Below are positions 21,196 to 32,159 of a DNA stretch of 64,000 nt, piece by piece. The notes beneath the pieces were generated by a model. That model was not told where the DNA came from. It saw nothing but the letters and a program-made list of their open reading frames with translations, and did not search any database. A program made the translations under genes and the position numbers. The stretch comes from Nageia nagi (taxonomy: Eukaryota > Pinophyta): the NCBI GenBank assembly GCA_050084985.1, contig JBITNC010000001.1, positions 141,670,001 to 141,734,000 on the forward strand, in the 5' to 3' direction. The first letter of the stretch is position 1; each line of letters begins with the position of its first letter.

Positions 21196-23140
21196 TAATC
21201 CATAAAACCTACTTCAAAATTTAATTCAAATCTTCACACTTTGTTCATTTTAGTGCTCACAAAAATAAAAATGCACACAAAATGATGTACACACATAGTT
21301 AGCCTGGTTCAACCAATGTGGTCTTCATACAAAAAATAATAATCCATTATTATAGGTACCCTTTTACAATGTAACTTGTATGATATTTAGGATTCATTCT
21401 TTTGCTTTTTGAATTTGAATCACATGATCACTATAGGTCACTATTGAACATAGAAAATTTTAGTAGTTATTTATAGCAAATTGGCTAAAATTTACACTTT
21501 TCAACTTCCCCATTTTGCTATTTAGCCTAGTCCAACATCCCCATTTTGCTATTTAGCCTATTCCAACTTCCCACTAGTACCTTTAATTTTAAGAAATAAA
21601 ATACAAAACATAGGTATCTTCACCTTAAATTTATATTTTATTTATATATTTATAAGAATATAGTCAACATTACTAAATGGGTTTTGATGAATATCTCTTT
21701 GAGTTTATAAATGGAGTCATTTATTTCAAGGAATTATCATTGTACATAAATATAAGTGGTTATTTATGCATATCACATTCTTGGAATCTAGATCAAAGGA
21801 GAGCAACATTCTCTGTAATACAAATTGCATGAATTAAGTTACACTTTATAGCCAAGGAAACTAAGATATTTTTTCAAATATAGCCATAGTGCTAAATCAT
21901 CATAGCGTAAATAGCCATGAGTTTATAAAATGATTTTTGTGGGTGACCCTTAAAATTTACTTTGCTAATGAATCTATTTTTGGAATATGACTCTCTTCTC
22001 ATCAAAATTCCTTGCATATTTTCCATGTATCTTATCCCAGGTTGACATTTCTAGAACTACTCTTTGTCTTATTCTTTATATCTTGGCAATTATGTCATAC
22101 ACTTCTTTCTCAATGGAAATAATCTCATCCATGTTATTCTTTTTCTATGTAACCTTGAAATACACCTCCATTATTACTCTCATAGTTTTATTAGTTTCCA
22201 TGGAGTTTACAATAAAATAAAGTCTCCTACATTTTTTCAAACCTACAATAACACACTCCACATGGAAAAAAAACCTACTAAAAATAATTAACCCATTTAC
22301 AATATCCATGCTCCCTTTTATAAGAATAAGAGATTACAATTTTAGAAGATTTGGTTACAAAGGTGATAAACATGATATTTGTCATTTTTCCTCTTTTAGG
22401 AGATTTTGAATACAACAATAAAATATGCCACATATTGTTATGTTTCTCTAATTGATTATTTTCTCTTCTCTTTACAATAATAAGTTCCTCTTTTAGTATT
22501 TTATTGAATTATTTTTAGCTTCATATGGTTATATTCTCCTATTTTTTTGAATTTTCCAAAACTATCAAAACTACTTCTAGTGCCATTTTGCAATGACCAT
22601 AACTTCATTACCATAATTCCAAATGCCACAAAATTTCATCTAAATTTTCTTGGATATATTCATATTAATAGTTACAAATTTCATGATTTAAATCCTTAAA
22701 TGTCACTCCTATCATTGCCAGCAAGTTGGTCTCCAACTCAGATATGTACCTAGTAGTTGTAAAATTCGAGTTATGAATGAAAAATGAGAATTTACCATTT
22801 TGCAAGCACCATAAATTTCAAGTACTTTATCCAAATACCTTAAAATTTTAATTATATGTTCATAATAATACAAGGTACCAACAATCTAAATTTGAATATT
22901 TAAATTAACCTGAGCTTCTCTCAGTGTGTCTACCAATAGAGCCGTCCATGCACATTTTGCATTTTTTATATTTAACTCTAAATTTTGAAGAGCCATAACT
23001 TGCAAACCATACGTATTTTTTCTTCATCATTTGAAGTCTTGGAATCATAGAATAGAGCTCTTAAATATGATGTAATAAAATCAACAAAAATAGAAACTTG
23101 AAAAATCACCTTTTTTAAGACTGAAATCCATTTTGAATTA
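21196..23140. mobile_element. Unclassified 1,945-bp insertion in LTR C, flanked by GATCC
   Basis: Sequence missing from LTRs A and B. It is bordered by GATCC at 21,191-21,195 and 23,141-23,145, which would be a 5-bp target duplication. The ends show only a weak inverted likeness (TAATCCATAAAA against TAATTCAAAATG). It includes a 31-bp tandem duplication at about 21,501-21,561 (CCCCATTTTGCTATTTAGCC in each unit). No coding frame longer than 77 codons and none recognised. Confidence 0.55.
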
Positions 23141-24087
23141 GATCCCTACAACACAGTGTGATGATTATCATTAATCCCACTAAGAATACCATAAGATCAT
23201 TCATTTGTTCATATAATTGTTCATCACCTTAGCTACACTATATCAATATATTTTGTATGTGAAGAACCATCTAGTTAGCAAATACTCAAGCATGTAATCT
23301 ACTATTGAGGAAGTATATACTCTTTTTTAAAAGTAATAGAAAAGCATTTTATTCCATCCTTGAAATTTCATCACTAAGTTATGTCTTTCCATATTATCAA
23401 CTAGGTTTTCTTATCACTAAATTTAACAAATTTCCTTTGCTCTTTTGTTTGACTATCTTAGTGACTTAACTTCATCTTAATGATCTCTCTAGTTTCTAAC
23501 TAGAACACATCTTAGTAACCTCAAATTTAGATCCTATTAATTATAGATATACACATACAATTTGGAAATGAGATACATCATTGGAAAGGGATATTTTATA
23601 CCTTTTTAATGATATATCATAATTTAAAATTTTCTAAAGTTTTATTTGGTAATTTGGTCATCATATTTACATTAGCCACCATAATTCTTAGTTATCACAA
23701 TTCTAGTAGTTTTGGTGATTTAACTTAAATGTAGATTGGTGTGGATCCATAGCTCCATTTGAGGTGCATAAATACTCATTTGCAAGTTCTACCTGACTTC
23801 ATATAACCATATGAATATAATAATATTTTGTACTACTTCATCTTACTAACCAAGATAAAGTTCATAACACTTTATTCTCACACTATATGTTGATAAAGGA
23901 GTTCACTACCCCTTAGATACTCATCAAAATTAAAGATATATTTAGAATATTTTGTACATCAATAAATTTCATTGAGCTTATCAAATACTTTTATCAAAGA
24001 GTTGAAGATTGGTATTAGAGTTTGGTAGCACTTGTCCAAGGTTTTTCATTAACAATTGAAGGTTGGTGAATATTCAGATTGTTCAAT

Positions 24088-24099
24088 TGGTATGAGATA
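24088..24099 (+). promoter_or_regulatory. Primer binding site after LTR C
   Basis: TGGTATGAGATA two bases after the LTR end. It keeps the TGGTAT-GAG skeleton of the initiator tRNA-Met primer site TGGTATCAGAGC with several changes. Confidence 0.6.
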
Positions 24100-24256
24100 T
24101 TGATGTTATAGTTCACTAGTATAAGAAATTAGAATCCCTTTCAATTATAACATGGAATAAGATCTTGTATTATCATTCTCCATCCTTGCAGATCATTGAA
24201 TCTTAAAATTTTGATGAAAATAAGAGAGTTTGAGATATCAATAAGGAGATTAAACA

Positions 24257-24674
24257 ATGGCTAGTGCTAGTGCATCTACCACCAAGCATAATGGTGTGGC
24301 ATTCAAGATCCACAAAATTAATGATTTGATTCTTCAACTTAACCAAATATCTAAAATGGAGAAAAAATTGGGGATGCAAGTCAAGATTATGAGAACTCAT
24401 ATACATGCCCAAGATTTCAACAAAGAATGTACCTTTAGATAACATCATTAATAACTATGATATCAAGATAAATTATTTGAAAATTATAAATGAGAAGAAG
24501 AATTTTAGTTTCTCATTAAAAATGTTAGACATACAATGCTTAACTAGCTTATCTCAAGAGGGAGAAAAACCAATGTCTTATTTTATAATCTTGAAAAATA
24601 AGGATAGATGTTATATTGAAAAAAATTATAAAGTTAATTCAGATTTCATATCAGGTATAAATTTTAATTTTTGA
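24257..24674 (+). CDS. Coding-like sequence downstream of LTR C, unrecognised
   Basis: Two overlapping frames, 24,257-24,442 (begins MASASASTTKHNGVAF) and 24,405-24,674, read as one gene with a frameshift in the overlap. The first frame starts at the first good ATG after the primer site, where gag would begin in an LTR element. I cannot match it to a gag family. The second frame ends where an intron-like GTATAAATTTT follows CATATCAG, and sequence resembling a 3' splice site (ATTAATATGCAG) comes near 24,766, followed by a short coding-like stretch (ENFKLMKRGLQMNPTKNEF). It could be a gag relic or a captured host gene fragment. Confidence 0.35.
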
Positions 24675-25670
24675 CATATTTTTGTTCTTAAATATTAATT
24701 TGTTCAAGTTTATTTCTTTTTGGTTATATATCTCTAATCTTAAATTTATTTCTATTAATATGCAGAGAATTTTAAACTGATGAAAAGGGGACTTCAAATG
24801 AATCCTACTAAGAATGAATTTCTTAAACTTATTTGTAAATTCTTTATTTAGAGTAATTATTCAAGAACAAATTATATATGTGCCTTTTTGGGTATAATTA
24901 TGTATCATATATTGTCTTATTAGAAAGCAATTTGACTAGCATAATTATATTCTAGTAAGTTTAAAGAATACTTGAGGAGGTAAGGTTCATACTCATAATT
25001 TCATTCTTTCTTTATACTATGAAGAATTTTTTAATTTGCATAAAAAATTCACAACCCAGATCATACCATATAATGATAAAGAAAATCACTTTATCCCCTA
25101 CACAACTTTAAGTTAATTTTCTTTCCATTTGGATAAAAAAATATTTCCAACTAGTTATTTTATTTAGTAATGATTAATTATAAATAATATAATATTTTAT
25201 ATTTAGTTATGCATAAATAGGTTGATATTATGAAAGGTAAAAGGTTTGTTGCAATGAAAGGAAAACACCCATCAAAAGTTTTGGGAGATTCTAATATGAC
25301 ATCAAAAAATCCCTTTATTTGACCTAAAACTACAAAGCATCAGAGGAGAGGTAGAATAGCTCATGTTATTGATTCTGACATATAAGAGGATGTTACAAAG
25401 GAGACTTCATGACTAATAAAAGAGTAGCTAGATTATAATGGAGTAAAGCTTTAACAACCCCTGTCCTATATATGAATCTTGAGCTTCCTTTGAGGCTATG
25501 ACCTTTTAACTACCTTTAAGCTATATTTTTATAGATTCAATAGTTGAAATTTAACAAGTAACCCTATTATTAATCCATAGAGTACATGTTGAACAATGGA
25601 AATTGTATCTCCATCATGTACAATACCAAATATGATTGGTATTATTTTTTTTAATATGTATATTAATTCT

Positions 25671-25712
<42 letters not shown>

Positions 25713-26779
25713 TAATATTAGATTTCAATTTTAATTTTAATTGGTATTGTTTTGTGTATTGTAGGAACCCCTAATCCTAACACACCAAGAGGAATTGGTA
25801 AGACAATCATTCCTCTACTATATCCACAATAAAGAACACAAGGGAGAATAAATCCACTAGTACTATAGTTACAGGAGCAAAGTCATCATGAGACTCTTCA
25901 CATTGAAAGTAAAATAATATTTCCTTGTATGGATTTAGGCATTGATGTGCTAGAGGATAATTTACATAATATAAAATTTGAAAGTTTGAATAACTCTCAT
26001 TTGGATGATATATTTGTACATATTTCTAATTATTATATTGATGCTCCTAATTATGATGCAAATGATGCTATTGAAAGAGAAATTTATTTTCCTAATGTGT
26101 ATTTTTAATACTTTAGAAAATAGTAAGAGCTTAGCCCCAATGATATCTTCTTGGTAAAGAATTGATAGAAAAATATTTTAATCCATTAATTTAAAATAGC
26201 TTGGGAGAAAAAGCTTTGAATAGTATCAACAAAATGTTTATTCTTGATTTGAAAAGACTGATAGTTTGGTAGAAATGGGCAAAAGCACTAATTTAAGAAG
26301 TAAAGTAATGGTATTACAATTATAGTTAAAGGGAAAAATTATATGATCTCATAGGATACAATCCTTTTATTATTTATTATTTGATCAAGGATGAAAGGTA
26401 AAGGGTATTTAAATTTCAAAAAAATATTTTGATGACATTATTAACATTGCTCTTAATAGGTTAAACATCAATGCTAAAACCAAAGCATTTTTTTTATAAA
26501 TGGACATACGAATAGAAATTATTGGCTACAACAAATTTAGAAGAGTAGAGAGCTAATATAAGTTTTGAAATTTCAAAGTAACTTTAAAGCTATATACTTG
26601 TATTTTCATATTAATTTTGAGTAATACTAATAGTTTAATATTTTACATAAGAAAAATATGAGAATTGTAAGAACAAAATAAAACTACTACAAATTTAATT
26701 CAATAATGCCAAGGTCATCCTGCTTGAATCAACAAGATAAAGAAGGAAAATGGTCGATGTTTAGAGGGAAAATAAACTA
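24675..26779 (+). other. AT-rich sequence with broken coding-like patches
   Basis: Patches read as possible exons: near 25,231-25,320 (KGKRFVAMKGKHPSKVLGDS) and near 25,767-25,800, where TTGTGTATTGTAG precedes a frame reading TPNPNTPRGIGKTI, again like a splice acceptor; and 25,920-26,106 (FPCMDLGIDVLEDNLHNIKF). Stops intervene. No known domain recognised. Confidence 0.3.
25676..25710. repeat. TA microsatellite
   Basis: About 17 uninterrupted TA units following ATAATATATA. Simple-sequence tract, probably variable in length between individuals. Confidence 0.95.
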
Positions 26780-26989
26780 TTGAAATTGATCATTCAAGAA
26801 CATAATTTGAATTATAAAGTTTCATTAAAGGAAAATGCAAATAGTGGTAGTTTTATGCATATGATTAATTTTGACAAGGAAGAGAATACTTTGTTGTCCA
26901 AAATTGAATCACTTATTAGTGATTTGACTAGGGAAAATGTATTTGAGAAGAAAGCTAAGAACCATGATCCAACATCATTCATAGAGTAG
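26780..26989 (+). CDS. Small unrecognised open frame
   Basis: 69 codons, rich in Lys, Glu, Asn and Leu, with KEENTLLSKIESLISDLTRE near residues 34-53, a stretch that could form a coiled coil. It lies in the same broken patchwork as the frames at 24,257-26,106 and may be a later exon or gag part of the same relic. No family recognised and no upstream control signal seen. Confidence 0.25.
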   Translation: MKLIIQEHNLNYKVSLKENANSGSFMHMINFDKEENTLLSKIESLISDLTRENVFEKKAKNHDPTSFIE

Positions 26990-27239
26990 CCTAGTAGTGG
27001 GGAGGGAATGTAGTTTTTATTAAATGATAAACAATCAAAGGCACAAAAGCCTTATTTTTATAAAATGGCTATAAGAATTTTTTGTTGACCTAATGAAATT
27101 TTAGTATTTTGGCTTGTACATTTATATTTTACAATTCTCTATTCATTATCTAATATATTTTGATGTTTACTTAAATATAAAGTAACTATAAATAATTTAG
27201 TGATTATAAAAGAAATTTGCAAGATTGCAATGACACCAT
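26990..27239. other. AT-rich spacer
   Basis: No repeat, coding frame or element end noticed. Confidence 0.4.
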
Positions 27240-27450
27240 TGCATAGGTCTTAACAAATCCCTTCATATCATTCTAATTACAAATAATTTTGGAATTGATT
27301 TGGTTGCAAATCCCTTGGCATTTAAGTAGTTGTAAATGTGTTTGGTATTGATCTAGTCATAAAATGATTCAATACTAACTCAATTATAAACTTGTTTGTT
27401 ACCAATCTAGTTACAAATGATTTGGTACCGATTTAGTTGTAAATTAATGA
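27240..27450. repeat. Degenerate minisatellite, about 34-bp units
   Basis: TTGGTACCGATTTAGTTGTAAAT and variants (TTGGTATTGATCTAGTCATAAAATG and similar, cited in part) recur about five times. On the minus strand the unit reads like the array at 880-1,430, so the two may be related and inverted with respect to each other. Confidence 0.55.
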
Positions 27451-28387
27451 AACTAATAATTTTGTAAAAACTTATGGTGCTAAACTATTGTTATAACATT
27501 ATATGTAAAATATTCAAAATAAATAATGAATTTAACATTTAATATAAAAATATAAATATAGGCATTAATAATGAAATGAAATAGATATACCCATTTATCA
27601 TATAATGAAATTCCAATATCAAAATAAATTATAATCAACAAGAATACTTATATTTATGAATAACAAAACATTCAAATAACTAAGATATATAGATATTAAC
27701 ATAAAAGTACAAACATGTGATAATCATACCTTTATTTAAATTTTGAACAAAATAACCACACCACTTTCAATGGTTGAAAATAGGAAAGTATTATATCAAA
27801 ATAAAAAATAAAAATAAAATTTTAGAACATTATGCTTCTTTATCTTTATCTTCTTGCATATGAAATAATCCCTTATCAATAATTTGTTGGTAGAAGTCAT
27901 ATTTATCAATTGCTTGTACTTCCCTATTTTTGTAATCTTCATCTTCATGAGCCCTTGAAGCTCCTTTCTTATTTGCAATTGAATCCCATGTTACCACAAT
28001 GCTATCATATGAAAAAATATCCAAGGAATATTTTAAGGTATAAACTTTGAAACAAGTATCTAAATTCTTGTCTAATTTATTTTGTATTTTTGATTTGATA
28101 TAAGAAAATGATACACTAAAAACTCATTTGTATTAAATAGATCATAAAATCATTATCTGATACAATTTATATAATAAAAAATATTTTTTCATTATTTTTT
28201 TTAATATTATTCTTAAATATAGTCTACTCCATAATCATGCCATTGAGATATTTTTCATTGGTTCACTCAATTTCTTATATTAATCATACATAATAATACC
28301 AAATTGATTTGGTTGATCATTCAATTAGTTTTTATCTATAATACTAAGAATTTTGAGTTTTTATATCTCTAAATGTATATGTAGATG
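27451..28387. other. AT-rich sequence, nothing recognised
   Basis: Minus-strand open frames at 27,796-28,024 overlap in two frames and show Lys-rich low-complexity sequence. No support for a gene. Confidence 0.35.
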
Positions 28388-28422
28388 CTTCATAAGAATA
28401 TTCATACATATTTCTTATGAAG
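28388..28422. repeat. Perfect 11-bp inverted repeat at an LTR end
   Basis: CTTCATAAGAA, 13 bases, TTCTTATGAAG. Its right arm contains the TGAAG terminus of the copia LTR at 28,418. It could form a hairpin or be a chance product of the insertion site. Confidence 0.6.
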
Positions 28423-28964
28423 TTTATAGCATAAAATAGAAATCAAACATTCACAATGATGAAGTAAATATGAAGCAAAATTCTCACAAGCATGAGATAA
28501 AAAGGTGAAGGTTATATGTGAAATATATTAAATTAGAATTGAAGCATAAAAACAATGCCTATACAACCAAAATGAAAGATACAATGATCAAGAATGAAAA
28601 AACTAAGCCTATAGTCTCAAGGAGAAAAATTGTAATAAAATAACATAAAATCTAGTATACAATATTGTTTTAAAATTACTAAGACTATACTTACCCTAAG
28701 ATTCATGAAGAATTAGTTACAAGAAGAATGATCATGCTAAGTAGCACCTTCAATTACAATAAGATTGAATTGTAATGCCTAAAATACAAGAATAAACATA
28801 TTTTTTGAAAGGCACCTACATTTCAAAAATACCTAGGAATTTGAGGTCCTCTTACCAAAATTTGATATACATAAGAGATATGGGTCACTTATATACCTTG
28901 AAATCATTAAGATATCATCCTTACATAATAGTAAACCATGAACAATTGGTGTAAGGAATAATTT

Positions 28965-29790
28965 TCAACTTTCCATCCTATACTTCTTCTTCATATTAGT
29001 TACATACTTTATTTTATAAATGAAGATTGTGCTATTATTTTGATGCACCTCCATGCTAAGGAAGTAGTGCATCAACCCCAAATCCTTCATTTGAAACTCT
29101 TTCATCATATCCACCTTTAATCTATTATTTATAATATAACTACTACCCAATAGATCAAATCATCTATATATAAATATACAAGTAAGATATCTTCACCTCT
29201 TTTTCTCATACATGTGAGAGTTTTGCTTTAGATTTGATTCATAATTGTGAATGTTTATTTTCTAGTTTACACCATAAAATTTATCTACATATACACACAT
29301 AAATAAGAATATTTTCATCTTCTTTATTTAAATATAAGGTAAGTTCTAATTTTCATCTTTTGAAGTCACTAGAATGAAAGTATCCATCAATCCTAGTGGA
29401 CCAAGCTCTTGGAACTTTTTTAAGACCATTCAACATTTCTTTTCCTTTTACCCCAAAACCTTCAGGTTGTTGGACATAAAATTATTCATTTAGGTATGCA
29501 TTTAATAAGATAATTTTTACATCCATATGATGTACCATAGAACATTTATGGGTAGCCAAGGACCATCCTTATAGTCTCTTACCTTACTACAAGAGCAAAT
29601 GTTTCTTCATAATCAATCCCATATTTATGTGTAAATATTTTCACAACCAACATTTCTTTATATCTTTCAATAGTCCCATCACTATCATATTTTTTATTGT
29701 AGACACACTTGAATCTAATACACTTCTTTCATTTGGGAAACTCACATAGCTCCCAAGTATCATACTTGATAATGGAATTGATTTCACCTT
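28965..29790 (-). pseudogene. Copia 1 reverse transcriptase
   Basis: The catalytic box survives as LLVYLYIDDLIYW (YIDD at 29,159-29,170), followed by MMKEFQMKDLGLMHYFLSME (28,965-29,150), both standard for the copia family. The N-terminal part (about 29,480-29,790) is recognisable in pieces: CVYNKKYDSDGTIERYK, YGIDYEETFA and YVQQPEGFGVKGKE. Stops and frame changes separate them. The sequence breaks off after this domain, so RNase H has been deleted. Confidence 0.83.
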
Positions 29791-30278
29791 TCACAACTTA
29801 CACACAAATATCATTAGTACAATCATGCTCATAAAAATAAGGATCAAATATAGTAGTGGAAAGAAAAGAATAATTTACCATTTTTCCTTTGGGTTCAACA
29901 TCATATTCATATCCATACATTTTCATCTTCTGAAGTCTTTGTGCAACTTTATTCGTCTCTTGGGCTTTCCCTCTAGTCAACCTTCTTTAGAAATTGGTAT
30001 CCAAAACTTGATAAGGTGGATGAATTTGAAGTTATTTAACCCCTTTTTTGGTCATCCACACCTCATAAAATATATTAGGAGACTCCTCACTTGAAGAAGG
30101 GATAAATGTGCCTTGCTTTTAACTTTGGAAGGATGACTTGTTGGTGGACTAGATGTTAGTATTTTATGGGTTTGGGTTGTCCAATAGACTATACACAAGT
30201 ATGTACACTTAAATACACTTTTTTTTCACTTGAAGATATATCAAAGAATCTTAGATCATCAAAATATAGTTCTTTTTT

Positions 30279-31043
30279 TTATTTTTTATTATCATACACT
30301 CCCCCTTCATCAAAAATCACATCTATTGAGATAATAAGTTTGTGAATTGTTGGCATATAAAACCTATAGGATTTAGTATTCTCATAATAGCCAATGAATA
30401 TAAAAACTTCACACTTAGGATCTAGCTTTGTTATTTGTTCATTATGTATATGAGCATATGCCAAACATCCAAAAGATTTGAAATTATTTACATTAGTCTT
30501 CTTTTCATACCAAGCCTCTTAGGGAGTGATATTATCCAAGCCTAAAGTGGGACTCCTATTGAAAATATATATTATTTTCCTTATTGCATTAGCACAATAC
30601 ATGTTATTTAATTTTTTAGTTTGCAACATATCCTATCCATTAAAACAATAGTCCTATTTTTCCTTTCTACTACTCAATTTTTTGTGGAGTATAGGCAGCA
30701 ATAAGTTTTATTTTAATACGATGATCCTTGCAAAATTGGAAATATTCATTTGAAAAAAACTCACCAAACCTATCAATCCACAAGCAATTTGTGTTCCTTC
30801 CACTTTGATTCTAAACATGATTCTTGAACTCCTTAAAGTATCAAAATACCTCATATTTGTATTTTAGAAAAAATAACTAAGACATCCTATAGAGATCATC
30901 AATGAAAGTAATAAATTAGGAATTATTACCTGAACTCTAAGTTTACATAGGTTCCAAAATATCAAAATGAAATAATTAGAGTGGGCATGAGGCCTTCCAT
31001 GCCTCCCCTTTACAAAACTCTTTCTAGTATGCTTTCCAAGAGC
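30279..31043 (-). pseudogene. Copia 1 integrase
   Basis: The C-terminal part of the core reads IRKIIYIFNRSPTLGLDNIT, then EAWYEKKTNVNNFKSFGCLA and AYAHIHNEQITKLDPKCEVF, leading to SYRFYMPTIHKLIISIDVIF at 30,279-30,464. Its N-terminal part with GKHTRKSF lies at 31,000-31,046, next to the hAT-type insertion. The first two catalytic Asp positions are not readable. Confidence 0.8.
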
Positions 31044-31536
31044 CACGAGGGGGGTCCATTATTAGGAAATGGTAAGTAGAATGTGAGTCCTTCTAGGGCA
31101 TATTTTTAATATAAAGTTAAATTATTTGTATATAGGTAAGTATTTTATGTGGGGAGGGGTAGGAGTTTTTAAAATTTATGCAATTTATTTTATCAATATC
31201 AATAATTTTCACTCTATCTTAGTAGTCATCATTTTGGGTGACTTTAAATAATGGGAGATAAGGGTTTCAATTGGCAAAGATCTAGAATGCTATAATTCTA
31301 GGTGACGATATCAAGGATAAAAATACTTAGGGTAATAAAAATTTGATTCAATTTTTTTTAATAAAATGGTATATTTTGAAAAAGGATTATTATTTATTAT
31401 ATAGGATTTTACCATGAGGGGTTTAATAAATTAAAAGTGAAGGTGGTAAATTTTAAAAATAGGGGGGTTTTTAAGAAGCCCATGTATGTAGGTGTTATCA
31501 ATGATTTCTATTAAGTGCCCCCCCCCCCCCCCCATG
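31044..31536. mobile_element. 493-bp non-autonomous hAT-type transposon, target duplication CCAAGAGC
   Basis: Flanked by the exact 8-bp repeat CCAAGAGC at 31,036-31,043 and 31,537-31,544. The ends are imperfect inverted repeats: CACGAGGGGGGTCCATTATT on the left and, read inward from the right, CATGGGGGG... then GCACTTAATAG. An 8-bp duplication and CA-plus-G-run ends are typical of hAT elements. It has no transposase frame. It sits in the coding sequence of the copia gag-pre-integrase region, at the CEGCALG / KHTRKSF junction. Confidence 0.87.
31518..31533. repeat. Run of 16 C at the end of the hAT-type element
   Basis: The right inverted repeat ends in 16 consecutive C before ATG, whereas the left one has only six G. 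In a sequence this poor in GC the run is striking and probably grew by slippage. Confidence 0.9.
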
Positions 31537-31990
31537 CCAAGAGCACACCCTTCACAAATTGATTTTTTGTCCTCCACCTTGGGTAGTCCATATACTATCT
31601 AATGTGATGTTAAAAACTTTAAACTTGCAAAATTTAAGTTTCCATACCTAAGTTTCTAGAATTAATTCTTGTTTATATTGATTGCACATGCTAGATTTCC
31701 CCTTTAACCTTTAAAATTAAAGGGAAATGATCTATTCTATGACATAGGAATAATTTTAACCAACCTATTTCCATGGTTCTTATCATAAATAACATATTTT
31801 CCATCATAGAAAACTAACATGTGGCTTTTCTCCTTAATTTTTCCTAGAATCAATAAATTATGCTTCTAATTTGGAGGATAGTAAATATAAGTTACCTTAT
31901 TTTTAACTTCTTGGGTGTTCACCTCCATATTACCCTTACTTGAAACCTCCAAGTATTTTTCATCACCTATCTTGATACTAGACTTGTAGG
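31537..31990 (-). pseudogene. Copia 1 gag-pre-integrase and protease region
   Basis: The zinc-finger part of integrase is readable as KLRYGNLNFASLKFLTSH and IVYGLPKVEDKKSICEGCAL (31,540-31,640). Upstream lie NKVTYIYYPPN and KHNLLILGKIKEKSHMLVFY (31,770-31,900) and SYLDHSYKSSIKIGDEKYLE (31,950-32,010), the C-terminal part of the protease. The protease active site (DSG in relatives) is not readable. Confidence 0.75.
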
Positions 31991-32159
31991 AGTGATCCAA
32001 GTAAGAGAACATCTAGCCCTTACAAGTTTTGTGAGTAGAACTTTTTGTATAAAGAAAACAAGTATCTTATAGGTTCTTATCATCTTTTTTGTAATACAAT
32101 AAAAGAGTTTTCTCAATAGCCTCCACTTCCCCATAGTTTTTAAACTTCCCTTTAATGCC

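Larger units (their letters stand above)
19411..24085 (+). repeat. LTR C of the 1.8-kb LTR family, with two insertions
   Basis: Starts TGAAGGAATTTATTT directly after a polypurine tract and ends GATTGTTCA before a primer site at 24,088 (TGGTATGAGATA). Removing the inverted-repeat element (19,933-20,829) and the insertion (21,196-23,140 plus one GATCC) leaves about 1.83 kb, matching LTR B. Confidence 0.85.

Noticed and set aside
31518-31533. Poly-C run considered as an assembly gap filler or vector artefact
   Set aside because: It coincides with the terminus of a transposon that has an exact 8-bp target duplication, so a biological origin by slippage is the simpler explanation, though the run length may be misassembled.
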